64,000 nt of DNA, taken from the NCBI GenBank assembly GCA_945881845.1, contig CAMCVN010000006.1:1-64000 (forward strand), given 5' to 3'. Numbering within the stretch: position 1 is the first letter of the stretch; the number at the start of each line of letters is the position of its first letter. Positions 33,192 through 41,412 of this stretch are shown here, piece after piece. Source of the DNA: Bifidobacterium breve (lineage in GTDB: Bacteria; Actinomycetota; Thermoleophilia; Solirubrobacterales; Solirubrobacteraceae). The notes below the pieces were generated by a model that worked only from the letters and a program-made list of their open reading frames with translations, was not told the origin of the DNA and ran no database searches. The position numbers and the translations under genes are program-made.

Positions 33192-34193
33192 TTAGCTCCC
33201 CTGCATCGTCTCTCTGACAGCACTCATTACATCCTCCACACCCGGTGCCCGCTCTTCAGCCAGCGGCAGCGGAGTCGGAACGTTCACAAACGGTGACGCG
33301 ACGCGAATCGGCGCCGCCTTCAGCTCGCTCAGGCAAGACTCTGCGGCCAGCGCCACCAATTCCGACCCGACCGAGCACGGCGCCGTTGCCTCCTGCGCCG
33401 TTACCAGCCGTCCGGTGCGGCGAACCGACTCCAGGATCGTCTCTGTGTCAAGCGGCGAGAGCGTTCGTGGGTCGATTACTTCGACCGAGATGCCGTCCTC
33501 TTCCTGAAGGCGTTCGGCGGCCTCCAGCGCGCGGTCAACCAAACGACCGATCGCTACGACAGTCACGTCACTGCCCTCACGACGAATGTCAGCAACTCCG
33601 AGCGGGATCAACAGATCTTCGCCAACCGGCACATCGCGGCGCTGGGTAAGCAGCCCGAGGGTTTCGATGAACAGGACCGGATCATTGTCACGGATAGATG
33701 ACTTGAGAAGTCCCTTCGCATCCAAAGCGTTGGAAGGCATAACGACCTTCAGGCCAGGGACCCCGCAGTACCAAGCCTCAAAGTTCTGCGAGTGCTGAGC
33801 ACCGTTGGGTCCGCCGGCACCGCACATCGTGCGAATCACAAGCGGCATGTCGGCGCCGGAGAAATAGCGGAACTTGGCAGCCTGATTGACGATCTGGTCC
33901 ATCGCGATCATCGCGAAGTCGAAGAACATGACCTCCACGACGGGCCTCAGCCCAACACCTGCGCCACCTATCCCGAGGCCGACGAGAACTGCCTCGCTGA
34001 TCGGCGTATCACGGACGCGCAGGTCACCAAACTTGTCGAGCAGGCCGCGAGTTACGCCATACGGCCCGCCTGGCCGCGCAACGTCTTCGCCGACGAGAAC
34101 GACGTTCTCGTCGCGCTCCATCTCCTCGACGAGAGCCTGATTGACGCCCTGCCAGAACTTCAGTGGACGGGTCTCGACGCTTATATCGGTCAT
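33192..34193 (-). CDS. 2-oxoacid dehydrogenase E1 beta subunit
   Basis: 333 residues. Motifs are FWQGVNQALVEEMERDENVVLVGEDVARPGGPYGVTRGL, RDTPISEAVLVGLGIGGAGVGLRPVVEVMFFDF and RTMCGAGGPNGAQHSQNFEAWY, ending with the transketolase-C region (IDPRTLSPLDTETILESV). It is of the pyruvate/acetoin/branched-chain type. With E1 alpha (4-base overlap) it forms the TPP-dependent decarboxylase. The substrate cannot be assigned between acetoin, pyruvate and branched 2-oxo acids. Confidence 0.93.
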   Translation of the reverse strand: MTDISVETRPLKFWQGVNQALVEEMERDENVVLVGEDVARPGGPYGVTRGLLDKFGDLRVRDTPISEAVLVGLGIGGAGVGLRPVVEVMFFDFAMIAMDQIVNQAAKFRYFSGADMPLVIRTMCGAGGPNGAQHSQNFEAWYCGVPGLKVVMPSNALDAKGLLKSSIRDNDPVLFIETLGLLTQRRDVPVGEDLLIPLGVADIRREGSDVTVVAIGRLVDRALEAAERLQEEDGISVEVIDPRTLSPLDTETILESVRRTGRLVTAQEATAPCSVGSELVALAAESCLSELKAAPIRVASPFVNVPTPLPLAEERAPGVEDVMSAVRETMQGS

Positions 34194-35167
34194 GAGGCTG
34201 CGTAGTGTCCGATTGACAGGGAATCGAAGTCGGCCAACGGGCTCTGCTGAGCAAATGCCAACGCAACAGCGATCTCTTCCTCGATCTCGCTGTCGACCGC
34301 GTCGGCAACGTCATCGTCGATCAACGCACGCGCGCTGATCAGAGGATCGAGCGCTCTGGCCTCCTGAACCTCGGCTTCATCACGGTAGGCAGCCCGGTCG
34401 GCAACAAAGTGACCTGACCAACGGTAGGTCAGGGCCTCGATCATCGTTGGGCCGTCTCCGGCGCGCGCTCTGGCAATGGCGGTCTCCATCGCCTCGGCCA
34501 TCGCTTCGACGTCGTTGCCATCGACACGGGAGCCGGGGATGCCGAACGACTCACCACGGCGCCAGATGTCTCCGGCGATGTGGACCGACTGCGGTGTCAG
34601 CTCGACGTATTGGTTGTTCTCGCAGACGAAGATCAACGGCAGGCGCCAAAGCGCAGCGATGTTCAGCGCCTCGCCGAATGCCCCTGTTCCAGTTGCGCCC
34701 TCGCCGAAGAAACAGACCGTTACGTTGTCGCTCTTCTGGACCTGCATCGCGTACGCAGCGCCGGTTGCGATCGGCAGTCCTGCTCCGACGATTCCGTTCG
34801 TGCCGAGTAGCCCAATCTCAGGAATTGCGATGTGCATCGAGCCGCCACGCCCCAACGAGTAGCCCGCACTGCGACCGAGCAGCTCGGCCATCAGACGATC
34901 GGCTGCCGCTCCCTTCGCAAGACAGTGATGGTGGCCGCGATGGGTCGAGAGGATGGCGTCCGATTGGCGCAAATGGCAGCAGCCGCCGACCGCGACTGCC
35001 TCTTGACCGATCGATAGATGCAGTGGTCCGGGGACCTGCCCCTCGTGGAACTGCTCCTCCATCGTCTCCTCGAAGCGCCGACTAAGCCGCATCATGCGAT
35101 AACGATCTAAAGGCGTCGATGAGCCAGCCTCTGGAGCAGCTTGAACGAGCGGTTGCTGGTTACCCAT
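34190..35167 (-). CDS. 2-oxoacid dehydrogenase E1 alpha subunit
   Basis: About 325 residues. The TPP motif is CFFGEGATGTGAFGEALNIAALWRLPLIFVCENNQY (GEG...NN). Others are RFEETMEEQFHEGQVPGPLHLSIGQEAV, THRGHHHCLAKG and LGRGGSMHI. The ATG at 35167 has a good ribosome site (GAGGAG, 4 bases upstream) and is preferred over an in-frame start at 35212. It is the first gene of the operon E1 alpha, E1 beta, lipoyl, E2, MmgE/PrpD. No E3 gene is in the window. A 14-bp palindrome lies 58 bases upstream, between it and the divergent TetR gene. Confidence 0.93.
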   Translation of the reverse strand: MGNQQPLVQAAPEAGSSTPLDRYRMMRLSRRFEETMEEQFHEGQVPGPLHLSIGQEAVAVGGCCHLRQSDAILSTHRGHHHCLAKGAAADRLMAELLGRSAGYSLGRGGSMHIAIPEIGLLGTNGIVGAGLPIATGAAYAMQVQKSDNVTVCFFGEGATGTGAFGEALNIAALWRLPLIFVCENNQYVELTPQSVHIAGDIWRRGESFGIPGSRVDGNDVEAMAEAMETAIARARAGDGPTMIEALTYRWSGHFVADRAAYRDEAEVQEARALDPLISARALIDDDVADAVDSEIEEEIAVALAFAQQSPLADFDSLSIGHYAAS

Positions 35168-35224
35168 TGGACTCCTCAATTCGATTCGTGATCGACTGCG
35201 AACTACGCACAATTACTTCTACCT

Positions 35225-35238
35225 ACCTACCGGTAGGT
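35225..35238. promoter_or_regulatory. Palindromic operator between E1 alpha and TetR genes
   Basis: ACCTACCGGTAGGT is a perfect 14-bp palindrome in the 166-base divergent region. Its shape (two ACCTAC half sites) resembles TetR-family operators. A TATAAG-like -10 on the minus strand lies just beyond it at about 35245-35250, so a bound protein would sit near the transcription start of the dehydrogenase operon. Confidence 0.6.
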
Positions 35239-35333
35239 CTGTTAGCTTATACACAGTCCGGGAGCCCCACGCAAACGAACCCCGAAGGGTTCGGCCGTGC
35301 GCACTGCGCGGAAGTCCGATCCGCTCAACAGAT

Positions 35334-35942
35334 ATGACCTCCGCAAATACGACTCCCACAGTCACCGAAAGCGCTCCGGCAGTCAGAGCGGACATCGTCG
35401 AAGCTGCCACTCGAGTCTTCAGCGAGCACGGCTACGACGGAGCGTCGATGGCTCAGATCGCGGCCGAGGTAGGGATGAGAAAGCCGAGCCTCTACCACCA
35501 CGTGCGCAAGAAGGAGGACCTTCTCTTCGCGATCCACGGCCAGCTGATCGATGAACTAACACTTGAGACGAGGCAGGCGATCGACGCGGCCGCAGACCCC
35601 GCCGCACAGCTCGCCGCGTCGCTGCGTGTAGCGATGACCTTCGTTTCCCGCAACCGCGATGCGGTGACGGTCTTCCTCCAGGAGAACCGTGCCGTCAGAG
35701 GCGAGCGGTGGGACGAGGTTGTCGGCAAGCGTGATGCCTACGAACGCATGGTGCAAGAGATTCTCTCCAACGGCGCGGCCACGGGTGCCTTCGTCAACAT
35801 CCCGCCAAAGATCGCGTCGAAGGCAATCCTCGCGATGGCCAACTGGGGCTATACCTGGTTCAACCCCGACGGCCCAATGTCGGCCGACGAGGTTGCCGAC
35901 ATCTTCGCCAGGATCGCACTGACGGGCCTTTCAAAACCCTAG
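35334..35942 (+). CDS. TetR-family regulator divergent from dehydrogenase operon
   Basis: 202 residues. Its HTH is RADIVEAATRVFSEHGYDGASMAQIAAEVGMRKPSLYHHVRKKEDLLFAI, a textbook TetR domain, followed by a C-terminal region of the TetR_C_17/KstR2-like kind with NRDAVTVFLQENRAV. It is likely autoregulated and represses the E1 alpha operon through the palindrome at 35225-35238. Its stop is 8 bases from the converging ligase gene. Confidence 0.92.
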   Translation: MTSANTTPTVTESAPAVRADIVEAATRVFSEHGYDGASMAQIAAEVGMRKPSLYHHVRKKEDLLFAIHGQLIDELTLETRQAIDAAADPAAQLAASLRVAMTFVSRNRDAVTVFLQENRAVRGERWDEVVGKRDAYERMVQEILSNGAATGAFVNIPPKIASKAILAMANWGYTWFNPDGPMSADEVADIFARIALTGLSKP

Positions 35943-35950
35943 CCAGCGGC

Positions 35951-37585
35951 TTAGCGCGTCGGCACCTCGATGCCTTCCAGTGTCTTGCGTACCTCGTCCT
36001 TGCGGACCTTCCCAATTGACGTTTTTGGGAGCTCCTCAACGAAGCGGACGACCGTCGGGACCTTAAACTTCGACAGTCGAGTGCGGCAGTACTCCAGAAC
36101 ATCCTCCTCGCTGAGCGTGTCCGGCTTGAGCGGCACGACGACCGCTACAACTGCCTCGTCGCGGATTGGGTCGGGAACGCCAACAACGCAAACTTCGGCG
36201 ACCAGCGGATGGTCGCTTATCGAGCCTTCGACTTCGATCGCCGAGACATTCTCACCGGCGCGCTTGATCATGTCCTTCTTACGGTCGAAGAAGTAGAGGT
36301 ACCCCTCGCTGTCGGCGTACGCGTTGTCGCCGGTGTGCATCCGCCCGTTGCGGAACGCGCCCGCAGTCGACTCCTCGTCGCGGTAGTAGCCGAGCATCAG
36401 ATCCCGCCCTGGCGTCCCGCGGACGGTTATCTCACCGACCTCGCCCTGCGCCACCTCGTTGCCCTCGTCATCGACGAGCTCCAGACGCCTACCCGGCGAC
36501 GGGCGCCCGATCGACGGCCACCGCCGCGGCCCGGAAACTGGAGAGACGGTCAACAGCGTCATCGCCTCCGACAGCCCGTAGCCGTTGATCAGCTCAACCC
36601 CGAAGCGCTGCTCGAACTGGTCCTTCTCCGCATCGCTTACGTTGATCGCGTAGAAGAGCCTGCGCAGTTGATGATCGGTCTCATCCGGCCCGGCTGGCTG
36701 CGCGAGCATGGTGCGCAGCTGCATCGCGACGATCGCTGTCTGAGTCGCCCGATACTCGCGGACTTGCCCCCAGAAGCGTGAGGCCCGGAACTCCTCTATC
36801 AGGATCAGCGTGCCGCCTACAGTCAACGTCGCGAAGAGCGACATCGCCTGTGCGTTGACATGGAAGAGCGGCAGCGCAGTCAGGCACCGCTCGCCCTCGT
36901 CAAGCCAGAGGCAGTGGACCGAATCGAGCCCTGAGCGGACGACTATTGCGTGCGTCAGCATCACGGCTTTGGGCTTGCGCGTGGTGCCGGAGGTGAAGAT
37001 CAACTGGGCCAGATCGTTGCTCGACAGTTGTACCTCAGGGATGTCAACTCCGTCATCGATCACGCTTTGAAGCGTTCTGTATCCGTCAGCTTCGCCGCGC
37101 GCGACGAGAACCGTAGGCGCCGTTGCCACCTTGCCGGCCGCTTCTGCGACCGGCTGAACCAGTGATGGCTCGGTTATCACGAAGCGAGCAGAGCTGAAAT
37201 CAATTAGGTGCTCCAACTCGCCGGCCGTGTTGGCGACATTCGATGGGACAAGCACCGCGCCGAGCCGGGCCATCGCGAACCATGCGATCAAGAATTCCGG
37301 CGAGTTGCGCAGATGAAGCACTACGAAGTCGCCTTTGCTGATCCCAAGGCCGACGAACCCACGCGCACAGAGTTCGACCTCGGCGCGCAGTTCGGCGTAG
37401 GTCAGCTCAGTTATCTCCCTCTCGGAGCTTTCAAAGATCAGGAAGGTGCTGTCGCCGCGCGCCTCTACCTGCTCGTCAAGGAGATCGATCATCGTGCGAT
37501 CGCCGATTGGATCGAGCACACCTGGATTGGCAATCTGGTTCATGACGTTTTCCCCGCCGCTTTCGTTGGATTTGGATTTGCTCAT
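35951..37585 (-). CDS. AMP-binding acyl-CoA ligase (CaiC-like)
   Basis: 544 residues. Motifs are LIFTSGTTRKPKAVMLTH, ALPLFHVNAQAMSL, NGYGLSEAMTLL, GRMHTGDNAYADSEGYLYFFDRKKDMIKRAGENVSAIEVE and the A10 lysine in LPKTSIGKVRKDEVR. It is like crotonobetaine/long-chain acyl-CoA ligases. It is the last gene of a five-gene minus-strand run (ADH, ACAD, two SDRs, ligase), with a 4-base ATGA overlap to the SDR before it. It probably activates the acid whose CoA ester feeds the ACAD and SDR steps. Confidence 0.92.
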   Translation of the reverse strand: MSKSKSNESGGENVMNQIANPGVLDPIGDRTMIDLLDEQVEARGDSTFLIFESSEREITELTYAELRAEVELCARGFVGLGISKGDFVVLHLRNSPEFLIAWFAMARLGAVLVPSNVANTAGELEHLIDFSSARFVITEPSLVQPVAEAAGKVATAPTVLVARGEADGYRTLQSVIDDGVDIPEVQLSSNDLAQLIFTSGTTRKPKAVMLTHAIVVRSGLDSVHCLWLDEGERCLTALPLFHVNAQAMSLFATLTVGGTLILIEEFRASRFWGQVREYRATQTAIVAMQLRTMLAQPAGPDETDHQLRRLFYAINVSDAEKDQFEQRFGVELINGYGLSEAMTLLTVSPVSGPRRWPSIGRPSPGRRLELVDDEGNEVAQGEVGEITVRGTPGRDLMLGYYRDEESTAGAFRNGRMHTGDNAYADSEGYLYFFDRKKDMIKRAGENVSAIEVEGSISDHPLVAEVCVVGVPDPIRDEAVVAVVVPLKPDTLSEEDVLEYCRTRLSKFKVPTVVRFVEELPKTSIGKVRKDEVRKTLEGIEVPTR

Positions 37586-38325
37586 GCCATGTACATCCCG
37601 CCATTGACGTCGAGCGTCGCTCCGTGGACGAAGCTTGCGAGATCGGAGACCAGCACAACTGCCATCGCCGCCTGCTCCGAAGGCTGCGAGCCGCGCCCGA
37701 GCGGGGTGCGCGAGAAAGCTTCTGACCGTGCTTCCTGATTGAGGATCGTGTTCATCTCGGTGAACGTAAACCCGGGATGGATGCAGTTGACGCGCACGCC
37801 GAGTGGCCCCGCGTAGGCCGCGACATGACGGGTCAAGCCGCCAATTCCAGCCTTTGCCGCAGCGTATGGTGCGCTCGCGCGCAGTCCACCGGTGCGCGCG
37901 GCGAAGGACCCAAACAGCACGATCCGCCCGTCACCGTGCTCGCGCATGTGTTCGACGGCTGTCTGACAGACCAGGAAAGTGCCCTTGAGGTTGATGTCGA
38001 TGATCTGGTCCCATTCCTCATCGTCAACATCGGGAAGCTTTGAAATTCGATAGATCCCAGCCGAGTGGATCAGCACATCGATCTGGCCGAAGTGGTCGCG
38101 AACCTCGCCAAACGCCCGCTCGACATCGGCGCGATCGGATATGTCGGCGACCAGTCGCATGTGGCCATCGTCGGCAACAGTGTGCTGCTCAAGCGCCTGC
38201 GCATTGTTGTCGACTAGAGCTAGCTTTGCTCCCTCTCCCTCGAGTATCTCGATACAGGCTCGACCGATCCCGCTGGCCGCCCCGGTCACGATGCAGACCC
38301 GTCCTTCCAATCCACTGTTAAGCAC
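37582..38325 (-). CDS. SDR family oxidoreductase
   Basis: 247 residues. Motifs are IVTGAASGIGRACIEILEG, the NNAG-equivalent IHSAGIYR, and YAAAKAGIGGLTRHVA (YxxxK), with the C-terminal SFVHGATLDVNGGMYM. I place the start at the GTG at 38325, which is one base past the upstream stop and 8 bases after an AAGGGG ribosome site. The frame stays open further upstream, but only across the neighbouring SDR gene. It may oxidise a 3-hydroxyacyl-CoA or an alcohol in the same pathway as the adjacent SDR and ADH. Confidence 0.9.
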   Translation of the reverse strand: MLNSGLEGRVCIVTGAASGIGRACIEILEGEGAKLALVDNNAQALEQHTVADDGHMRLVADISDRADVERAFGEVRDHFGQIDVLIHSAGIYRISKLPDVDDEEWDQIIDINLKGTFLVCQTAVEHMREHGDGRIVLFGSFAARTGGLRASAPYAAAKAGIGGLTRHVAAYAGPLGVRVNCIHPGFTFTEMNTILNQEARSEAFSRTPLGRGSQPSEQAAMAVVLVSDLASFVHGATLDVNGGMYMA

Positions 38326-38326
38326 G

Positions 38327-39076
38327 TCAGTACCCCTTCGCGGCATTCCAGCCGCCGTCGACAAACAAAGTTTCGCCTTGGACGTACTCCGAGGCGTCGC
38401 TGCATAGGAAGATCGCCGGGCCAGCAAGGTCGCTGACCTGACCCCACCGCCCTTGAGGAGTGTTCCCGGTGAGAACCTCCCGCATCTCTGGATCCTCGAA
38501 GTAGCGCGCACTCAGCGGAGTCTCGATCACGCCGGGAGCGATCGAGTTGCAACGAACACCCGATCCAGCGAGCTCAGCCGCGATAGACCGCGTCAGCGCG
38601 GCCACCGCGCCCTTGCTCGTGTTGTAGGCCGATCGCTCGGTCAAAGCCAGCTGGCCAGCGATCGAACCGACATTGAGAATCTTTCCTCCGCCACGGTCGA
38701 TCATGAGCTTCGCCGCTGCTTGGCTGCAGATGAAGGTCCCTGTCACGTTGACGTCGATCGTTCGTCGCCATGCGTCAATCGGATGTTCCGCAAACGGCGC
38801 TTGGTAGCGAATCCCAGCGCTGTTGACAAGAAAATCGAACCGGCCAAAGCGCTCAAGAACCTCAGAGAACGCCTCTGCGACGCGCACGTCGTCGGTCACA
38901 TCGCCGCCGAGCCCAAGCGCCGAGCCGCCGAGCCGCTCAGCGGCAGCAGCCGAGTCGACGAGATCGAATAGCGCAACGTCGGCGCCGGCGCCTTGAAACG
39001 CCTCAGCCAAGCCGTAGCCAATGCCACTTGCGCCGCCGGTGATCACGCCAGCTTTTCCTGCAAGAGCGCCCGTCAT
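38327..39076 (-). CDS. SDR family oxidoreductase
   Basis: 249 residues. VITGGASGIGYGLAEAFQGAG is the cofactor loop, NSAGIRYQ the NNAG-like turn, NVGSIAGQ the Ser region and YNTSKGAVAALTRSIAAEL the catalytic Tyr/Lys. It ends EYVQGETLFVDGGWNA. It is a neighbour of, but clearly distinct from, the SDR at 37582. It starts with an ATGA overlap on the acyl-CoA dehydrogenase stop. Substrate unknown. Confidence 0.92.
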   Translation of the reverse strand: MTGALAGKAGVITGGASGIGYGLAEAFQGAGADVALFDLVDSAAAAERLGGSALGLGGDVTDDVRVAEAFSEVLERFGRFDFLVNSAGIRYQAPFAEHPIDAWRRTIDVNVTGTFICSQAAAKLMIDRGGGKILNVGSIAGQLALTERSAYNTSKGAVAALTRSIAAELAGSGVRCNSIAPGVIETPLSARYFEDPEMREVLTGNTPQGRWGQVSDLAGPAIFLCSDASEYVQGETLFVDGGWNAAKGY

Positions 39077-40230
39077 GCGCGTGGTGGGTCGTTAGCGGTT
39101 GGCCCGAGCAGGTCGCGAGCGATCATCCAGCGGTGGATCTCGGCCGTCCCATGGCCGATACGCCAGAGGCGCACCTGCCGGAAATAGCTCTGGACGGGAT
39201 TGTCTTTCGCGTATCCGCGCCCGCCGAAGACCTGCAAACAACGATCTGTCACGCGCTGAGCCATCTCGGTTGCAAACAGCTTTGCCTTAAAGGCCTCAGT
39301 GCGCACATCACGGCCCTCGTCGGTGTGCCAAGCCGTCTGGTAGACGAGAAGCCGTGCCGCGTCAAGCTCGACGGCGCTGTCAGCGAGCATGAACTGAATT
39401 CCCTGGCGGCTGGCAATCGGCTGCCCCCAAGTGCTCCGCTGCTGAGCCCACGCGACCGCCTCGTCAAGGCAACGCTGCGCAATGCCAAGCTGGTAGGAAG
39501 CGATCTTCAGACGACCGTGGCTGAGCTGCTCGTCGGCAACGGCAAAGCCACAGTCGACGTCGCCCAAGATCTGGCCTGCGGGAATACGGCAGTCGTTGAG
39601 CTTGATCTCAGTCGGTTCCCAGGCATCTCCCATCGTTGGGATCGTGCGAACCACCTCATACCCAGGCGTCCCCGAATCGATCAGAAAGATGCTGACTCCG
39701 CGTGAGCCTTTCTCCGGGCTCGTCGACGCAAAGAGAATCAAGAACTCGACTCGCTCAGCGAGACCGATGAAGAGCTTCTGACCATTGATTACCCACTCGT
39801 CCCCGTCTCGCACCGCTGTCGTCTCGATCGCGCCGAGGTCGGACCCAGTCCCAGGCTCAGTGAACGCGTAACAACTGCGCCGATCGCCGCTGACGACGGA
39901 CGCGAAGTAAGGCTCCCATTGCTCTGGTGAGCAGTGGTAAAGGACCGGCTCCGGCGCACCGCCCGTTTCAAACATCATTGGGTGGCGGTTGAGCTCCTCG
40001 TGAACGGCGCAAACGGCCAGCTGCCCCATTCCCAGGCCGCCGTGCTCCTCGGGGACATCGATCGCCCAAAGACCGAGAGCGCGCGCCTCCTCCTGGAGCT
40101 GGGGGCGCAGCGCCCATGGAACGTTGCCGTTCAGCAGGAACTCCTGCTCGAGCGGTGCAAGGCGCTGCTCGCGGAACTGGCGCGCCACGGCAACAAGCTC
40201 CTGCACGTCGGTGGGAAGATCGAAGTTCAC
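39073..40230 (-). CDS. Acyl-CoA dehydrogenase family protein
   Basis: 385 residues. The three ACAD domains are complete: an N-terminal helical part, SCYAFTEPGTGSDLGAIETTAV in the middle beta domain, and RCLQVFGGRGYAKDNPVQSYFRQVRLWRIGHGTAEIH at the C-terminus. At the position where medium-chain ACADs have the catalytic Glu (Y-E-G), this protein has His (I-G-H-G), so the base may be elsewhere, as in isovaleryl-CoA dehydrogenase, or the reaction may differ. It overlaps the ADH gene upstream and the SDR downstream by 4 bases each. Confidence 0.9.
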   Translation of the reverse strand: MNFDLPTDVQELVAVARQFREQRLAPLEQEFLLNGNVPWALRPQLQEEARALGLWAIDVPEEHGGLGMGQLAVCAVHEELNRHPMMFETGGAPEPVLYHCSPEQWEPYFASVVSGDRRSCYAFTEPGTGSDLGAIETTAVRDGDEWVINGQKLFIGLAERVEFLILFASTSPEKGSRGVSIFLIDSGTPGYEVVRTIPTMGDAWEPTEIKLNDCRIPAGQILGDVDCGFAVADEQLSHGRLKIASYQLGIAQRCLDEAVAWAQQRSTWGQPIASRQGIQFMLADSAVELDAARLLVYQTAWHTDEGRDVRTEAFKAKLFATEMAQRVTDRCLQVFGGRGYAKDNPVQSYFRQVRLWRIGHGTAEIHRWMIARDLLGPTANDPPRA

Positions 40231-41270
40231 TGCGCTGCCTCAGCCTTCTCAGGGAACGGTTGAAACAAAGTCCTGACAGGGTTGACCGAGCCGTCGGCAT
40301 AACCGTCGAACGCAGCAATCACTTCGTCGAAGCCAACCCGCCGTTCAATGATTGGGGCAAGATCGAGCTCGTTACTGCCGATCCAATCGACGACGTCCTG
40401 AAAGTCAGCGCTGGAGTAGCCGTAGGAGCCGTAGATGCGCGTCTCACGACCGACAACGTCACTGACCGGCAGCGGAATCTCGTCCTCCCAGATCCCGACC
40501 AAGACGACGATTCCCTTGAGCGGCACAGCCCGGATCGCCCCCGCGAAGGTTTCCGGCCGGGCGACACAGTCGAGCGCCACATCAAATTGTGCACCCGAGC
40601 CCAGAACCTCCGACGGATCGGCCGTTTTCAACCCGAGCTGCTCGCAGATCACGCGGCGCTCGGCGATCGGCTCGAGGACGAGCACTCGATCGCCAACGCG
40701 GCGACGGGCCGCGAGCGCAGCGCCGATACCGACGATCCCGCCGCCGATGACCAGCACCGAATCTGTGCTGCCAGGGTCGGCGAGGCGGAGCCCGTGAGCG
40801 CCGACGCAGAGTGGCTCGGCGAGGGCCCCGATCTCAAGCGGAGTGTCCTGGCCGAGAGGGAAGAGGTTGCTCGCAGGAGCAACAATCATTTCGGCGTACC
40901 CGCCAGGCGTGGCAGGAGCGCAGCCAAGAACGGCGCGCTTGGAGCAAAGGTTCTCGTCGCCGGCGGCGCAGTATCTGCATTCGCCGCAGCCAAGGATTGG
41001 GTTGACTGCCACCGCGGTACCGAGCTCCAAGTTGTCAATGTTGGCACCCAGTTCTGAGACGAAACCCGAAACCTCGTGCCCCATCACCAGTGATTCTCCC
41101 TCGCCGATCACAGCGTCGCGGCGATCGTTGAGACCGCTGTAGCCGTAGACGTCGGACTTGCAGAGGCCAGTCGAGTGAACGCGCACCCGCACTTCACCAG
41201 ATGCGAGCGGTGGCTCAGCGACCTCTTCTATCGCCAGCTCCCGATTGCCTTTGTAGGCCAAGCTGCGCAT
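40227..41270 (-). CDS. Zinc-dependent alcohol dehydrogenase (MDR)
   Basis: 347 residues. The catalytic-zinc ligands appear in GLCKSDVYGY and MGHEVSG, and the structural-zinc loop in GCGECRYCAAGDENLC. The Rossmann motif is VIGGGIVGIGAALAA. It oxidises an alcohol or polyol with NAD(P), or reduces the ketone. It is the first gene of the run ending with the ligase at 35951. It is separated from the ABC operon by a 142-base region that contains a 30-bp palindrome. Confidence 0.92.
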   Translation of the reverse strand: MRSLAYKGNRELAIEEVAEPPLASGEVRVRVHSTGLCKSDVYGYSGLNDRRDAVIGEGESLVMGHEVSGFVSELGANIDNLELGTAVAVNPILGCGECRYCAAGDENLCSKRAVLGCAPATPGGYAEMIVAPASNLFPLGQDTPLEIGALAEPLCVGAHGLRLADPGSTDSVLVIGGGIVGIGAALAARRRVGDRVLVLEPIAERRVICEQLGLKTADPSEVLGSGAQFDVALDCVARPETFAGAIRAVPLKGIVVLVGIWEDEIPLPVSDVVGRETRIYGSYGYSSADFQDVVDWIGSNELDLAPIIERRVGFDEVIAAFDGYADGSVNPVRTLFQPFPEKAEAAQ

Positions 41271-41348
41271 CCTTCAACCGATCCGATCTCTTCTGAAGTT
41301 CATCGTTTTCATTCGCCTCAAATCGCCGCGCAATTGACCAATGAACGC

Positions 41349-41378
41349 GATCGGGACGGCGCTAGCGCCGTCCCGATC
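41349..41378 (-). terminator. 30-bp perfect palindrome, probable ABC operon terminator
   Basis: The 30 bases from GATCGGGACGG through CCGTCCCGATC are a perfect palindrome centred on GCTAGC (41361-41366). It begins 35 bases after the stop of the substrate-binding protein gene and would form a very stable GC-rich hairpin. There is no U-tract on either strand. A protein-binding role is an alternative, since the ADH gene starts only about 79 bases away. Confidence 0.6.
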
Positions 41379-41412
41379 AGTCATTCATTGCGGATCTGTT
41401 CCGCTTCCTTGA

